This document shows positions 9,167 through 18,871 of a stretch of DNA of 64,000 bases, piece by piece (positions within the stretch are counted from its first letter, which is position 1; each line of letters starts with the position of its first letter). This DNA comes from Blastomussa wellsi (Eukaryota; Cnidaria; Anthozoa; Scleractinia; Plerogyridae). The stretch covers positions 25,436,935 to 25,500,934 of the forward strand of contig OX393563.1 in assembly GCA_947652115.1 (NCBI GenBank). The letters are read 5' to 3'. The notes below the pieces were generated by a model, which saw nothing but the letters and a program-made list of their open reading frames with translations, was not told the DNA's origin and did no database searches. A program made the position numbers and the translations under genes.

Positions 9167-12100
9167 CTAGTCGTTTGACTGCAGGTTGATCATTTCTCGC
9201 GTTCTCCAGGCCGCGTCCAGTGCTGCTGCTCGGCGAGGAACATCGCGTGTTCTGATCTCCGTTGTATGTTCTGTACGAGCTTTCGCTCTGGTGGCTTCCG
9301 GTAACGCTGCACGTACCTCAATGGGATATAACTTCTGGACTGGTCTACTTAGGCGCACAATCTTTCCCTTAGTTATGACTCTTACATTAGCCCCTCTTAC
9401 CTGCTCGTCTCTTCCTAAAATAAGGCTTTCTATTACTGCCATCTTCCAGTTGTTTCTCTTGACACCATCCTCAAACACGGTCACTACGTCACCTACCTTG
9501 GGCACCTTTCGATTGTTCGTTCCCTTACAATCATGACTCTCTCGCAACCCAGTGAGATACTCTCTTTGCCACCTTTTCCAGAAATGTTGCAACCGCTTAC
9601 TTAGATACCTGTACCTCCGAGTAATGTCAACTTCCTCCTCGTCGTCGTCTTGTAGTTCGGGCAAGGTCGTAATCCTTCTTCCATAGATAAGATGAGCGGG
9701 TGTCAAAACTTCCTCGGTGGGATTGCTGTAGTCGTAGGTCAATGGCCTTGAATTCAAGGTGGCTTCTACCTCAATAAAAACAGTCAGGAACTCATCAAAC
9801 ATCAGTCGGGCATTTCCCAGTACCTTTCGAAGACACCTTTTCACACTTCCTATCATTCGTTCAAAAAATCCACCCCACCATGGGGCCCTCTCTAAATTGA
9901 AACGCCATTCAATTTGATGGTTTTGCATTTCATCGCTCACCTGTGGATCCCTGAAAAGTCTGCGTAACGCCTTTTCTGTACCTTTGAAGGTTTTTGCATT
10001 GTCTGATACCATCAATGCTGGCACTCCTCTTCTAGCTATAAACCGTCTCAGACATCGCTTAAAGGTTTCCACTGACAAATCGTCAACCAGCTCCAGGTGA
10101 ACAGCTCTCGTCACGCAACATGTGAAAAGAGCGATGTATACCTTTTTCATTTGGCCATTTTTCGCCTTGACGAACAACGGTCCCGCAAAATCTACTCCAA
10201 CTCTAGAAAACGGTGGGGCTGGTTTTACTCTAAACTCCGGTAAGCTTGCAGTAGGTGGCTGAGTGAATGATCTGCCCTCTAATTTCTTACAAACAACACA
10301 CTGATTGAGCACTCTTTTTACCACCTGCCTCCCCTTAGGCACCCAGAATCTAGTGCGCAACTCAGCAAGCGTACTTCTCACTCCGCTGTGGAGAACCTTA
10401 TCATGGCATTGTTTGATTAACAGGAAAGTTAAGTGGTGCTTTTTTGGCAGAATAATTGGCTCTCTCGTGTCAGATTCCAGATCGGAATACTCCAGTCGTC
10501 CTTTGCATCTTACGAGGCCCTCTTTGTCTTCTCTGAGGCCAAACTTACCGACTAGCTGTGTATAATTACTCTCCTGCTTTAGCTCTCTCTGTGCTGCTAT
10601 TATCCACTCGTTTTCGGACTCTCTTATCTCTTCCAAGCTAAGCGTCCCTGATTTCCTGTCTCTCTTTTGTCTCTTGCGAGCGTTGAAGCAAAACCGTTTG
10701 ATCCACGCCGTCACTCTGAAGAGCCTTCTTAGACTACTGAATTTGTCAATCTCGATAACTCTCCCCACGTCTTGCGGCACTTGTACCTGTATGGCCATTA
10801 CTACAGCCTTCTTCTGTTCTTCATTGCTTTCGCTGGTAGGCACAATTGGTCTCTCTTTCGGCCAGTTATCCTCTGTCTCTTCCAACCACGTCGGGCCCTT
10901 CCACCACAATCTACTTTTCTTAAGCTCCAGCGCGGACGTGCCCCTGGAGCCAATATCCGCTGGATTTGCTTCACCCGGGCAATGTCTCCAATCACTCTTC
11001 TCGCTCAACTGCAATATTTCATTGACCCGATGGCGAACAAACTGCTTCCATTCGCCTTGATTCTGCATCCAGAACAACGCTGTCATACTATCTGACCACA
11101 GTTTCACATTTTGGATACTTACCTGCAAACTTCGTGCATTTTTAATCGTGCAAACAAGTCTCGCTAAGATCAGACACGCCAAAAGTTCCAACCTTGGGAT
11201 GGTCAATTTTTTGAGCGGGGCAACTCTTGTTTTGGACGTCAACATCTTTGAATACTTACCCATCTGTGTGGTGTAAACCAAATACGTAACAGCACAATAC
11301 CCTTTCTGGCTAGCGTCTGCAAAGCCATGCAACGAGCACTCCAACACTTCTTCGCGCACATGTTGGTAAACGCATCTCTTAATTGTAATTTGCCTGCACT
11401 CCATCAAGCCCTTAATCCACATTTCAACAGCTTTCTTTGTTGCTCCGTCTAGTGGGTCATCCCAACCGATTTTCTCTTGACACGCATCTTGAAACAGAAT
11501 CTTTGCAGCGATCGTCACCGGCCCTATTATTCCTAACGGATCAAAAATTCCTGCTAACAATTTCAGAGTGTTACGTTTCGTTGCTGTTAACCCTTCGGCG
11601 CGCCTAGCAATCGCAGCTAAATCGAGACTTATAGTGTCCTCGTCAAAATCCCACGCCAAACCCAGCACCTTTTGTCCCTTGCTTCCCAAGGGCATGTGTA
11701 ACGAAGACTTCGCGTAACTATCGTCTTCTTCTAAAACGTGACGTTCTTTCTCTATGTTCGGCTCTTTAGCGGCCATCATATCAGACTGGATTTTCTCTCT
11801 AACACTGTCATCATTTGTCAACCATTTCCTCAACTTAAATCCTCCCTCTAACATTCGCGTGCATGTTTTCCCATAGAGATCCTTGACTCCATCCGAGGTT
11901 GCACCTCCCCCCACGAAGTCATCGACGTAAAACGACTCAATCAATTTCCTCACAAAGTCGGGATCAATTTCGGCGAACGTTTGAATGTGGTGCCTCAATG
12001 TTGCGTTAAGCAAGAAAGGTGATGCATTTAGGCCAAAAACAACACGACAAAATCTATAGGTTCCAATCTGTGACATGTCTGGCGGGTTCTCTAGCCACAA

Positions 12101-13177
12101 GAAACGGAGACAATCTCGTTCACTCTTGTCAACACTGACATCAAGAAAAGCCTTTTCAATATCTCCCACGAGCGCAATCCTGTTCTCACGAAATCGCAGC
12201 AATATGTCATACAACAATGGGTTCAGCGACGGCCCCACGTGGAGGCAATCATTCAAAGACGTACCTGTTTTCTTTTCCTTTGAAGAGGCATCATAAACAA
12301 TTCTTACCTTTGTGGTTGTGGCCTCTTTCCGGACAACAGCCTGATGGGGAAGATAATGTACTCTCGGCGCCCTTTCCAACTCAACTACTCTTTCAATTAT
12401 GCCAGTCTCCAACTGTTCATCAATGATTGACGCATATTCTTTGAGAACTTCAGGCTGTTTTTCTAACCTGGCGACTTGAGACTTCAAACGTCTTAAGCTT
12501 GTGGAATAATTAGTCGGGAGTTCCGAGTGGCCCTCTTTCCATGGTAATTTTACTGAGTACCTGCTCCCGTCAAATGAAATGTTCTCCCTGAATTCCTGAT
12601 GTACTTCGTCCTTGACCGGTTTAATTCCCAGTGTTTCTAGGTCCCACAATTTGTGGATTTCACTCTCATTCTTTTCGGCGATTTCTCCCCTAACGAAATT
12701 AACCTGGGTAGACACAACTTCGTCACTCGAAAGGTTTTTCATAGGCCCCGACAGTACCCACCCTAATTCCATTTCCACTGCTACGGGTTCATCGGGTCCC
12801 CCCCTGATTGTACATTCTTTCTGGAAATTCCATAAATAGTCAGCGCCCACTAACACATCTATTTCCAATTCGTCCATCCCTTTACACACATCAGAGAACC
12901 ACAAACCCTTAAGATGAGGATACTCACCTTTTGCTAGTTCGACATGTCCGTTTTGAATGGTTGATATTTCGGGTACAACGTACGCCTCTATTTGGATGAC
13001 CTTCTGACCTCCCATGGGACTTACCTTTACGTCAACAACATCACGCAAATGCGTTTCTTTAGAACTCTGTCCGAATGTGCTTATTCTAAGCCAATCCTGT
13101 CTGATGATAGGCAATTGCGAGCGCCGAGCGGCTTTGGAAGTGATAAACGAGCGATGACTACCAGCGTCAAACAACAC
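9167..13177 (-). CDS. pol: BEL/Pao Pol polyprotein (protease, RT, RNase H, integrase)
   Basis: 1336 codons from the Met shown; the frame is already open from about 13279, so Pol is probably made by -1 frameshifting from gag. Protease: LFDAGSHRSFIT at residues 2-13 (DAG in place of DTG/DSG). RT: about 255-470, with GDIEKAFLDV (D339) and YVDD at 417-420. RNase H: FADAS (D621), LELLACLILA and LWSDSMTALFW (D696). Integrase: H2C2 zinc site about 925-963 (HDKVLHSG...CVVCKK), then D996 (VDFAGP), D1059 (VSDNAKTF) and E1106 (WWGGFFERMIG). A C-terminal region of the DUF5641 type lies at about 1170-1290. No stop or frameshift interrupts it. Mirror-strand frames here are shadows. Confidence 0.95.
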   Translation of the reverse strand: MLFDAGSHRSFITSKAARRSQLPIIRQDWLRISTFGQSSKETHLRDVVDVKVSPMGGQKVIQIEAYVVPEISTIQNGHVELAKGEYPHLKGLWFSDVCKGMDELEIDVLVGADYLWNFQKECTIRGGPDEPVAVEMELGWVLSGPMKNLSSDEVVSTQVNFVRGEIAEKNESEIHKLWDLETLGIKPVKDEVHQEFRENISFDGSRYSVKLPWKEGHSELPTNYSTSLRRLKSQVARLEKQPEVLKEYASIIDEQLETGIIERVVELERAPRVHYLPHQAVVRKEATTTKVRIVYDASSKEKKTGTSLNDCLHVGPSLNPLLYDILLRFRENRIALVGDIEKAFLDVSVDKSERDCLRFLWLENPPDMSQIGTYRFCRVVFGLNASPFLLNATLRHHIQTFAEIDPDFVRKLIESFYVDDFVGGGATSDGVKDLYGKTCTRMLEGGFKLRKWLTNDDSVREKIQSDMMAAKEPNIEKERHVLEEDDSYAKSSLHMPLGSKGQKVLGLAWDFDEDTISLDLAAIARRAEGLTATKRNTLKLLAGIFDPLGIIGPVTIAAKILFQDACQEKIGWDDPLDGATKKAVEMWIKGLMECRQITIKRCVYQHVREEVLECSLHGFADASQKGYCAVTYLVYTTQMGKYSKMLTSKTRVAPLKKLTIPRLELLACLILARLVCTIKNARSLQVSIQNVKLWSDSMTALFWMQNQGEWKQFVRHRVNEILQLSEKSDWRHCPGEANPADIGSRGTSALELKKSRLWWKGPTWLEETEDNWPKERPIVPTSESNEEQKKAVVMAIQVQVPQDVGRVIEIDKFSSLRRLFRVTAWIKRFCFNARKRQKRDRKSGTLSLEEIRESENEWIIAAQRELKQESNYTQLVGKFGLREDKEGLVRCKGRLEYSDLESDTREPIILPKKHHLTFLLIKQCHDKVLHSGVRSTLAELRTRFWVPKGRQVVKRVLNQCVVCKKLEGRSFTQPPTASLPEFRVKPAPPFSRVGVDFAGPLFVKAKNGQMKKVYIALFTCCVTRAVHLELVDDLSVETFKRCLRRFIARRGVPALMVSDNAKTFKGTEKALRRLFRDPQVSDEMQNHQIEWRFNLERAPWWGGFFERMIGSVKRCLRKVLGNARLMFDEFLTVFIEVEATLNSRPLTYDYSNPTEEVLTPAHLIYGRRITTLPELQDDDEEEVDITRRYRYLSKRLQHFWKRWQREYLTGLRESHDCKGTNNRKVPKVGDVVTVFEDGVKRNNWKMAVIESLILGRDEQVRGANVRVITKGKIVRLSRPVQKLYPIEVRAALPEATRAKARTEHTTEIRTRDVPRRAAALDAAWRTREMINLQSND

Positions 13178-14604
13178 CCTGACCCTGTAAGGGTCGCCGT
13201 CCCCCCGGATAACCGCCCGTGCTGTTTGTAACGCAACTCGCCCACCGCGCCTACATGCAAAGAACTGGGACTTATCAAGCTAGGACTGACATCATTACAT
13301 TCGGGTGGGGTTTGGAATGCATTAGCACTAGGACTAAGTTGCTTATCATTACGCTCACACAATGAAACATGATGGCCATCTTGGCCGCACTTGCTACATG
13401 ACATTTTAGCCTTACACTCACGGACCCGGTGGCCCTTTCTTAAACATTTAAAACATCTACCATATCTAGTTAAGATACTCTTACGTTCCTTTGTGTCTTT
13501 AATCCTTTCACAGTTCTCGTGGGCATGTTTGCCCAAACAGAAGGCACAGTTTCCATTGTCCTGCTTGGTATGCAGAGCATTCGCGGTTCCGCCCTTCATG
13601 TCTCTCATGCGACTGTCCTTTCCAAGTTTCGATGAGTTGGTCGCATAAAAGTGATCTTCTCTGAGTTCCAGCTCCTTGATGAACGCCTGTAGCATTTGAT
13701 CCATTGTCCAGGTCAGAAATTCCTCTCCTCTTGTGATAGTCAGGCGAAAGTTTTCTGGTAACTTCTGCATCAAGGATGGCACGACCACTGTTGCATATGA
13801 GCTTTCGTTCACTCCGAGAGCCTGCAGGGCTCTATAGTGGGCCTCACAATCGTCGTACAGCTTTCGTAATCTGGGAATGTCCCTGTCACTAAAGACTGGC
13901 AGGAGTTGTAACATGTCATTAACATGTGCCCGTTGAATTGCAATGTTCTTTCCGTAACGCTTCTTTAGGGCGCTCACAGCCGCTTCATAGTTCGCTCCTG
14001 TCAGAGCGAAGCCCGCTATCGTTGATCTCGCAGGTTCGTGCAACAAACTTCTCAAGTACGAGAACTTGTCCACATCCGATAGATCTTCGTTCTGGTCAAT
14101 TGAGCTCTGAAATGTGTCCCAGAACTCTTGCCAATCCTGTAGACGGCCGCTAAACTTCTTTACTTCCAACTTCGGCAATTTGGCTTTCACGTTTTGCTTT
14201 TTGCTCGATCCGGGTGCAGGATTTTCGGCTATTTCAGCAGGAGGAGTAACGTTCACACCTTTTGGTTGCGTCGCACTGATGGGACTTAACACTTCTTCCA
14301 TTCTCAATGCAACTTGGGTCAACTCCTCTCTCACTTTGTCGCAGTCATCGATCTCCTTTTCAATGCGTACCTCGACGTCTTCGGCCTCTTCGCTTCCAAT
14401 CAGCTCAATGATCTGGTCGTCGAGTCCCTTTAGCGATTCAACTTTTTGTCGCAGGGTTTGCAAAGACTGTTTAGTCCATTGCTTGTCTTCAACTGCGCTA
14501 CCATCGTGCAATCTTTGTTTGATCTTGTTCGCCAGTTTTGTGGCCGAACTTCTGTGGCCCGCTCGGATTCTTCTCTTCGTCTCGATCTTTGCTTTTTCTG
14601 CCAT
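13081..14604 (-). CDS. gag: BEL/Pao Gag protein
   Basis: 507 codons, starting MAEKAKIETKRR just inside the primer site. Residues about 140-310 are the capsid-like DUF1759-type region (LPKLEVKKFSGRLQDWQEFW). Three zinc knuckles follow at about 353-365 (CAFCLGKHAHENC), 384-397 (CFKCLRKGHRVREC) and 403-416 (CSKCGQDGHHVSLC); the first has a shortened spacing. It overlaps the pol frame by about 199 nt (13081-13279), pol being in the -1 frame. The N-terminal 100 residues are charged and likely coiled. Confidence 0.92.
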   Translation of the reverse strand: MAEKAKIETKRRIRAGHRSSATKLANKIKQRLHDGSAVEDKQWTKQSLQTLRQKVESLKGLDDQIIELIGSEEAEDVEVRIEKEIDDCDKVREELTQVALRMEEVLSPISATQPKGVNVTPPAEIAENPAPGSSKKQNVKAKLPKLEVKKFSGRLQDWQEFWDTFQSSIDQNEDLSDVDKFSYLRSLLHEPARSTIAGFALTGANYEAAVSALKKRYGKNIAIQRAHVNDMLQLLPVFSDRDIPRLRKLYDDCEAHYRALQALGVNESSYATVVVPSLMQKLPENFRLTITRGEEFLTWTMDQMLQAFIKELELREDHFYATNSSKLGKDSRMRDMKGGTANALHTKQDNGNCAFCLGKHAHENCERIKDTKERKSILTRYGRCFKCLRKGHRVRECKAKMSCSKCGQDGHHVSLCERNDKQLSPSANAFQTPPECNDVSPSLISPSSLHVGAVGELRYKQHGRLSGGTATLTGSGCCLTLVVIARLSLPKPLGARNCLSSDRIGLE

Positions 14605-14667
14605 GGGGAACGCCTTTCCTCAAACGATCGACTTTTTAACAATCTTGGCTGGTCTCTGGACGGATAA

Positions 14668-14684
14668 TCCGGCTCGAAGGACCA
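14668..14684 (-). other. Primer-binding site, complementary to tRNA-Tyr
   Basis: TCCGGCTCGAAGGACCA on the + strand is the 3' end of animal tRNA-Tyr with CCA, so the - strand is complementary to that tRNA. It starts 2 nt inside the 5' LTR, the normal spacing. Confidence 0.85.
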
Positions 14685-14686
14685 TG

Positions 14687-15036
14687 TGTCGGGAAATATC
14701 ACACTCACGCTCAAGTTGGACTGTATTCCTTCTTTATTTCCCACGTTCGTTACGATCAATACAAGTTTACTCTTCGACTACGTTCTAACATCTCTCCACC
14801 TTCAAGCCTATCCCTTTTGTATAACAAACAAAGTTCTAATGTTACGTGCACGCAATACGCGCATAAATTATTACAATCCCTTAGATCCAATGAAATTACA
14901 GAGCATCCATTTCGATTAATCAACATGTCGATCATCACTAGACCTTCCGTGCTTACAACTAAATTTTCAGTCAAAACACACAACATGAATCAACAGGGGT
15001 GCTAGTTGCGTTACAAGAGAGTACAATTTTACGACA
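14687..15036 (-). repeat. 5' LTR of the BEL/Pao element
   Basis: 350 bp and matching the 8764-9113 copy. In element orientation it is the upstream LTR and would carry the promoter; no TATA box was assigned. Confidence 0.93.
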
Positions 15037-15096
15037 GTTATGGCTTCGAGTTAAGGATTTTGGCAGTCCTTAACTCAAACTCTAAGCCATAACTCT
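15037..15096. repeat. Palindrome (hairpin) at the BEL insertion site
   Basis: GTTATGGCTT and GAGTTAAGGA on the left pair with TCCTTAACTC and AAGCCATAACTCT on the right. The outermost AGAG of the left arm lies on the other side of the BEL element (8757-8760). The retrotransposon therefore entered the tip of an existing palindrome. Confidence 0.7.
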
Positions 15097-15848
15097 ACTG
15101 AAATAACTCTATTGTTAGTTGACCTCTTTCGAAAACAAAGTAGCAGTGAAGTAAATATCGCCTAAAAGCTTTCAAATGATATACAGTCTTAATTTTCTGC
15201 TCGCGATTTTGATGGTGTTTATAAGCGTCTGAGACTTTCCACTCGCGCTCTGTTTTCGCTTCAGGCAGGGTTCTACCTGAAAGCCGTTTTTCCGTCATTT
15301 AAAGTGGGTTTAATGCAAATATCTCGTTTGCGTTTCAAGGAGTGCCAAAACCCTTCATTCATCTCATCGATGAATATTTTGTAGTGTTTTGTAAATTTTT
15401 GGATGATTTTGGGGTATATTTGGGAAGAGGGAGTTTTTCTTAAAGGAGAAAAAAGGAGAAATATGAAATAGTGAAGATTTGATGGAATTTAAAAATTAGA
15501 ATTTGAAGTTTAAAATTAGAATATGCACACCCAAACAGTCCCCCTTCCAAGCTTGTTGCTCTTGGGTGGGGGTCAACTGTCTGTGGGTGTCTCAAAACTA
15601 ATTTTCTTCCTTTTATACCTGCTCTAAACTTCTCAAAATTTCATTCAAATTCAGGGAGACCCCCTCGTTCAATGCTCGTACCCCTGACAGAATACGGAAG
15701 TCTCGGCCTTGGGGACGTTTCTAACTAAGCGTGTTTCTAATTTTTTTGCCTTTGTTGACCTCAACTTTATCATGTAAAAAATATACAATCTTCTTGGACA
15801 TGGAGGCATGGAAATCGTTAAGCCCAACTTATCTAAGATGATCGAAGG
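15097..15848. other. No gene seen
   Basis: AT-rich intergenic DNA with a few short frames that lack recognisable domains. Nothing else is supported. Confidence 0.4.
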
Positions 15849-15849
15849 G

Positions 15850-16055
15850 ACCTGCTCGCAGGGCAGACTCGTACCCAGTCGCTATTTACGGGCTCGGGGG
15901 GCGAGAGAAGGTTGGATACAAGTGAAGATTGAGGCGCGCGGGGTTTCCCATAACACTCCACACGCCTCAGGCTTCCAAAGTATCCAATTAGTATCCAATC
16001 CTCTGCCATTACCTGGACCCGTGAATAGCAACTGGGTACGAGGCTGCTCGCAGGA
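15850..16055. mobile_element. Foldback MITE, ~205 bp
   Basis: CCTGCTCGCAGG motifs lie at both ends. Inner arms 15861-15893 and about 16018-16046 are complementary (CTCGTACCCAG-CGCTATT against AATAGCAACTGGGTACGAG). No coding capacity. Confidence 0.7.
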
Positions 16056-16319
16056 TACGCTAAGCTTTGCTGAAAAGGAAATCGCCTCGTCGAGGAGCTA
16101 GCCTGCGAACACAAGTCCCGCGCCGTTAACGTTGTGTCTCATAAAAAAATAGCTAAAACTTTGAGCTAATAATTCCCCCACCCTTTCCATCAATAGTTTA
16201 CTTTTTTTCGCATTGCATAATTGCGGCCTTACATCCCAGTCGGGTTGATCGAAGAGGATGGAGTGAGGGAGTGAGTGATGTTCTACGTGCGAGTTTACGT
16301 GTGTGTGAAGTATGAGAGG

Positions 16320-17190
16320 TGCGGTCATCACGGGTTAGCGCGCTGAACTGCCGGATGGCCCGGTTTCGAGCCCCGGCCGGGACACTTCGTTGTGTTCTTG
16401 GGCAAGACACTTAACTTTCACAGTGCCTCTCTTCATCCAGGTTTATGACCAGCGATATAATGCTGGGGGAACACCGCGGCAAAACGCAGTGCGCATGCTT
16501 TAAGTTCAAGCTTCCGGTGACGTTGTTTCTTTCCGGTGACGTAAAGAAAATGTCACGAAAAAGGAAAAAATGTTTCACAAGCCAAGTTTAAAAACAAAAG
16601 TCAATAGATTGTGAAAAAAGTTAGCGGAAAAATTGGTATCATTAGAAAAACATTGTCCAGCACTTGCTGCCAGCTTTTGCACCAAGCGCTTTGGTGCTTG
16701 CACCAAAAGAGATAAACATGTTTGAAGTTCGCGGTGCTTACTCGACAAGGGCGCATTTAATTTAGTTGTTGTGACGATCATATTTGTTTGTTTTCTTCGT
16801 GCGGTTGTGGATCGTGCGTACGTAACTTTTCCCGCTGTGGCCCTTCTTAATGGCATCCGGAGTGGATGATTCACATAGAGATACAGTTTTAACTACCATC
16901 TTGAACAAGCGATCAAGTCCCAACCTGAGAGACCCTCGTGTAAAACCGGAAATGTCTGAACTAAACTTCATGTATGCGCAGACGTTTTGCCACGGTGTTT
17001 GCTGGGGGTAACCTTGCAAGGCCCTATTTCCGTTGCAGGGAAAAGGAGCTAATGATGATGAACCCTGCGATAGACCAGCATTCCATCCAGGGGGAGTAGA
17101 AATACTTCTAGTCGCTTCTTGCTAAGGAAACCGGGATATGTTCCGCTCTGGTGGGCCACTAGGCTCATACGCAGACTTGCATCTTTTACT
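16320..17190 (+). mobile_element. tRNA-derived SINE, split by a second element
   Basis: The head has a B-box-like GTTTCGAGCCCC preceded by GGTTAGCGCGCTGAACTG. The body has TGTGTTCTTGGGCAAGACAC. The sequence is interrupted at 16470-16999 and resumes with CTGGGGGTAACC and a tail: CCATCCAGGGGGAGTAGAAA, CGCTTC, AAACCGGGAT, GGGCCACTAGGCTC. The same family is seen on the - strand at 51233-51534 and as fragments at about 45035-45175 and 55412-55490. Confidence 0.75.
16470..16999. mobile_element. Mutator-like MITE, 530 bp, 9-bp target duplication
   Basis: Ends are AACACCGCGGCAAAACG and the complement of AACACCGTGGCAAAACG, followed inward by TGCGCAT on both sides. TGCTGGGGG occurs exactly at 16461-16469 and again at 17000-17008, a perfect 9-bp target duplication. 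Nine bp is typical of Mutator-like elements. No transposase is encoded. Confidence 0.8.
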
Positions 17191-17191
17191 A

Positions 17192-17549
17192 AGAAAAGCT
17201 AAAAGAGATCCAATTGAGTGTCCCTTAAGACAGATTACGAGGGAGAAACTTGAAAAACTTGCGTTGTCTGTGACAATGCTCCTTCAATCGTTTAGGGCGA
17301 GGTAGCAGCTCTCGTAAGGTATCACATCAATGGCTTGCGACGCATTGAGAGGGCAATAGAACAAACAACAGGAACAATGCCCTTAGCGCCTAAAACAATA
17401 GCAACTGCTGCAAGTAGAATTGCAAGCTTGCGAGAGCTGCTACACTACCGGGGAATTGAGGAGACTTTGACAGGCATCACCTTAACCAAAAGAGTCGCAC
17501 TACAACAACAACAACAAGGTTTATTTGAGCTGCAAGTTCAAGTTTACTA
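17192..17549 (+). pseudogene. Unrecognised coding remnant with a frameshift
   Basis: One frame reads DPIECPLRQITREKLEKLAL and then LLQSFRAR before a stop. A neighbouring frame continues LVRYHINGLRRIERAI, then TMPLAPKTIATAASRIASLR and ELLHYRGIEETLTGITLTKR to a stop at 17550. The amphipathic, non-repetitive composition looks like real protein broken by a one-base shift, but I do not recognise the family. A transposon gag or a decayed host exon are both possible. Confidence 0.4.
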
Positions 17550-17550
17550 A

Positions 17551-18154
17551 TTGCACTCAAAGGTTTTAGTTGGATTCTCAATTTCAACGATCAACTATCC
17601 AAAAGTGACCTTATGTGACAATGAAGAAGGATAATTATAATCTAAATATTGAACAGTTGTGATTTATAAATAATTTTATTTCATAAGCTTCCCTTTATGA
17701 AAATCATTTACGAATCTAAATATAAAGAAATTGCACAAAGGATACACCCTTTTTAAATAATTTAAGCCTGGAAGTGTATTAAATTACCTTATACACTATC
17801 TTATACTATTCACAACTTCCAATTGTACAAGTGTGCAACCTGTGGTCAGTACATCAGTTTAGCAGACATCCCACTGGGCGACACCCATGAATTTACCTCC
17901 TCTCCTACCCGTCAACCCGGCATACATGAAACATCCAACAAATAGATCGAGTAGAATTAGGGAATTAAGAGACAATTTCCCTCAATCATTTTTTTTTTCT
18001 CTGATCTCAAAGAACGCCTTTTCCCCAAGGAAATATCTGCAATAAACAACAAATGGCTGCAACATAATGGACAGATTGGGTTGAGAGTGTAGAAAAGTGG
18101 CGGGGTTGAGGTGGCAATGTGGCGTGGGTTGGGGATGGGAGTTTGTCAGATCAA
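17551..18154. other. Downstream flank of the first paralogue
   Basis: AT-rich and non-coding. It may include the 3' UTR of the gene at 18155-18871; TTTATT near 17677 (AATAAA on the - strand) is a candidate poly(A) signal. Confidence 0.35.
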
Positions 18155-18871
18155 TTAGCAGGAAATGAATGACTGTTTTCGCTTGGAGAAATCTATCATA
18201 ACATCTTGTCGAATTTTCCAGTATCTTGGACATGTATCGCCGTATAATGCCACTTGAGCATTCCCCCTACGAGATTTGAGCTTCAGGATATAAATCCCAG
18301 ACGTCATTCCGCTAAAGTCACGATATTCCAAGTGATAAGTACAGATGTATTTCTCAAGATCCGTGTCGTACACTATGAAGAAAAACAGTTTCACAGCTAT
18401 GTCGTCTTCTCTTTCTTCTAGTGGTTCTGGCTTTAGATATTGTCCAACCTTCACAGCAAAACGCCCAACGGAAATTTCTTCCCTCGTGAAGAACGTCATG
18501 TTTAAAGTAATAAATACATTCTCTCCCCAAACATCCACAAGTTCGAAAAAAGCGTCGGTAATTTCATCGGCCTCGCTGTATTTTCCCTCCGAAGCCAAAC
18601 GTGACATACCTGAAGTCGCCATACAAAACAATGCGTTCATAGACTCGATGGCCGTCGAATTAGGAAAGACAATTTGCTCTTGCGGCCAACGAAGTGCGTC
18701 TTCGAAGGCTGACAAAATTTCGTCTAGTTCCTCGTCTCGGCAGAAAGTTTCTTCATCGTCTTCAACCTCAGTGAAGTCGGAATCATAATCTATATACACC
18801 CAATCGTCTTCGAATTCCCGGCGAGCGAAAGCGTTCTTGTTTTTGCACACGCAAGAGCAGCAGTGCCCCAT
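18155..18871 (-). CDS. Putative N-myristoylated protein, paralogue 1 (unrecognised family)
   Basis: 238 codons, no intron. It starts MGHCCSC: Gly2 with Ser6 fits the N-myristoylation pattern, and Cys4/5/7 could be palmitoylated. An acidic linker (about 21-50) is followed by a helical half (about 50-130) and a C-terminal half shared with two neighbours: GQYLKPE (143-149), KLFFFIVYDT, CTYHLEYRDF and YGDTCPRYWKIRQDV (210-224). The conserved pattern across the three genes is QYxKP, a run of hydrophobic FF residues, Y-LE, then YG-xC-PxYW-xR-DV. No transmembrane segment or known catalytic motif is seen. Inference: a membrane-anchored intracellular protein. The start is chosen because Met-Gly-x-Cys is shared by paralogue 2, with a Met-Gly-Cys start in paralogue 3. 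Confidence 0.8.
   Translation of the reverse strand: MGHCCSCVCKNKNAFARREFEDDWVYIDYDSDFTEVEDDEETFCRDEELDEILSAFEDALRWPQEQIVFPNSTAIESMNALFCMATSGMSRLASEGKYSEADEITDAFFELVDVWGENVFITLNMTFFTREEISVGRFAVKVGQYLKPEPLEEREDDIAVKLFFFIVYDTDLEKYICTYHLEYRDFSGMTSGIYILKLKSRRGNAQVALYGDTCPRYWKIRQDVMIDFSKRKQSFISC

Larger units (their letters stand above)
8764..15036 (-). mobile_element. Complete BEL/Pao LTR retrotransposon
   Basis: A 6.27 kb element on the - strand: LTRs at 8764-9113 and 14687-15036, a tRNA-Tyr primer site, gag (13081-14604), pol (9167-13177) and a polypurine tract. The LTRs begin TG and end CA and are 350 bp each; I see no difference between them. GTTA flanks both sides (8760-8763 and 15037-15040); it becomes AGTTA if the terminal A is counted in the target. 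BEL/Pao order is protease, reverse transcriptase, RNase H, integrase, as here. Open frames and matching LTRs point to a recent insertion. Confidence 0.95.

Noticed and set aside
9186..11095. Several + strand reading frames across the BEL pol region
   Set aside because: They are mirror frames of the intact - strand pol ORF and show no domain.
18345..18788. 147-codon Ser-rich + strand frame
   Set aside because: Antisense shadow of the first paralogue, with Ser runs from its Glu/Asp codons.
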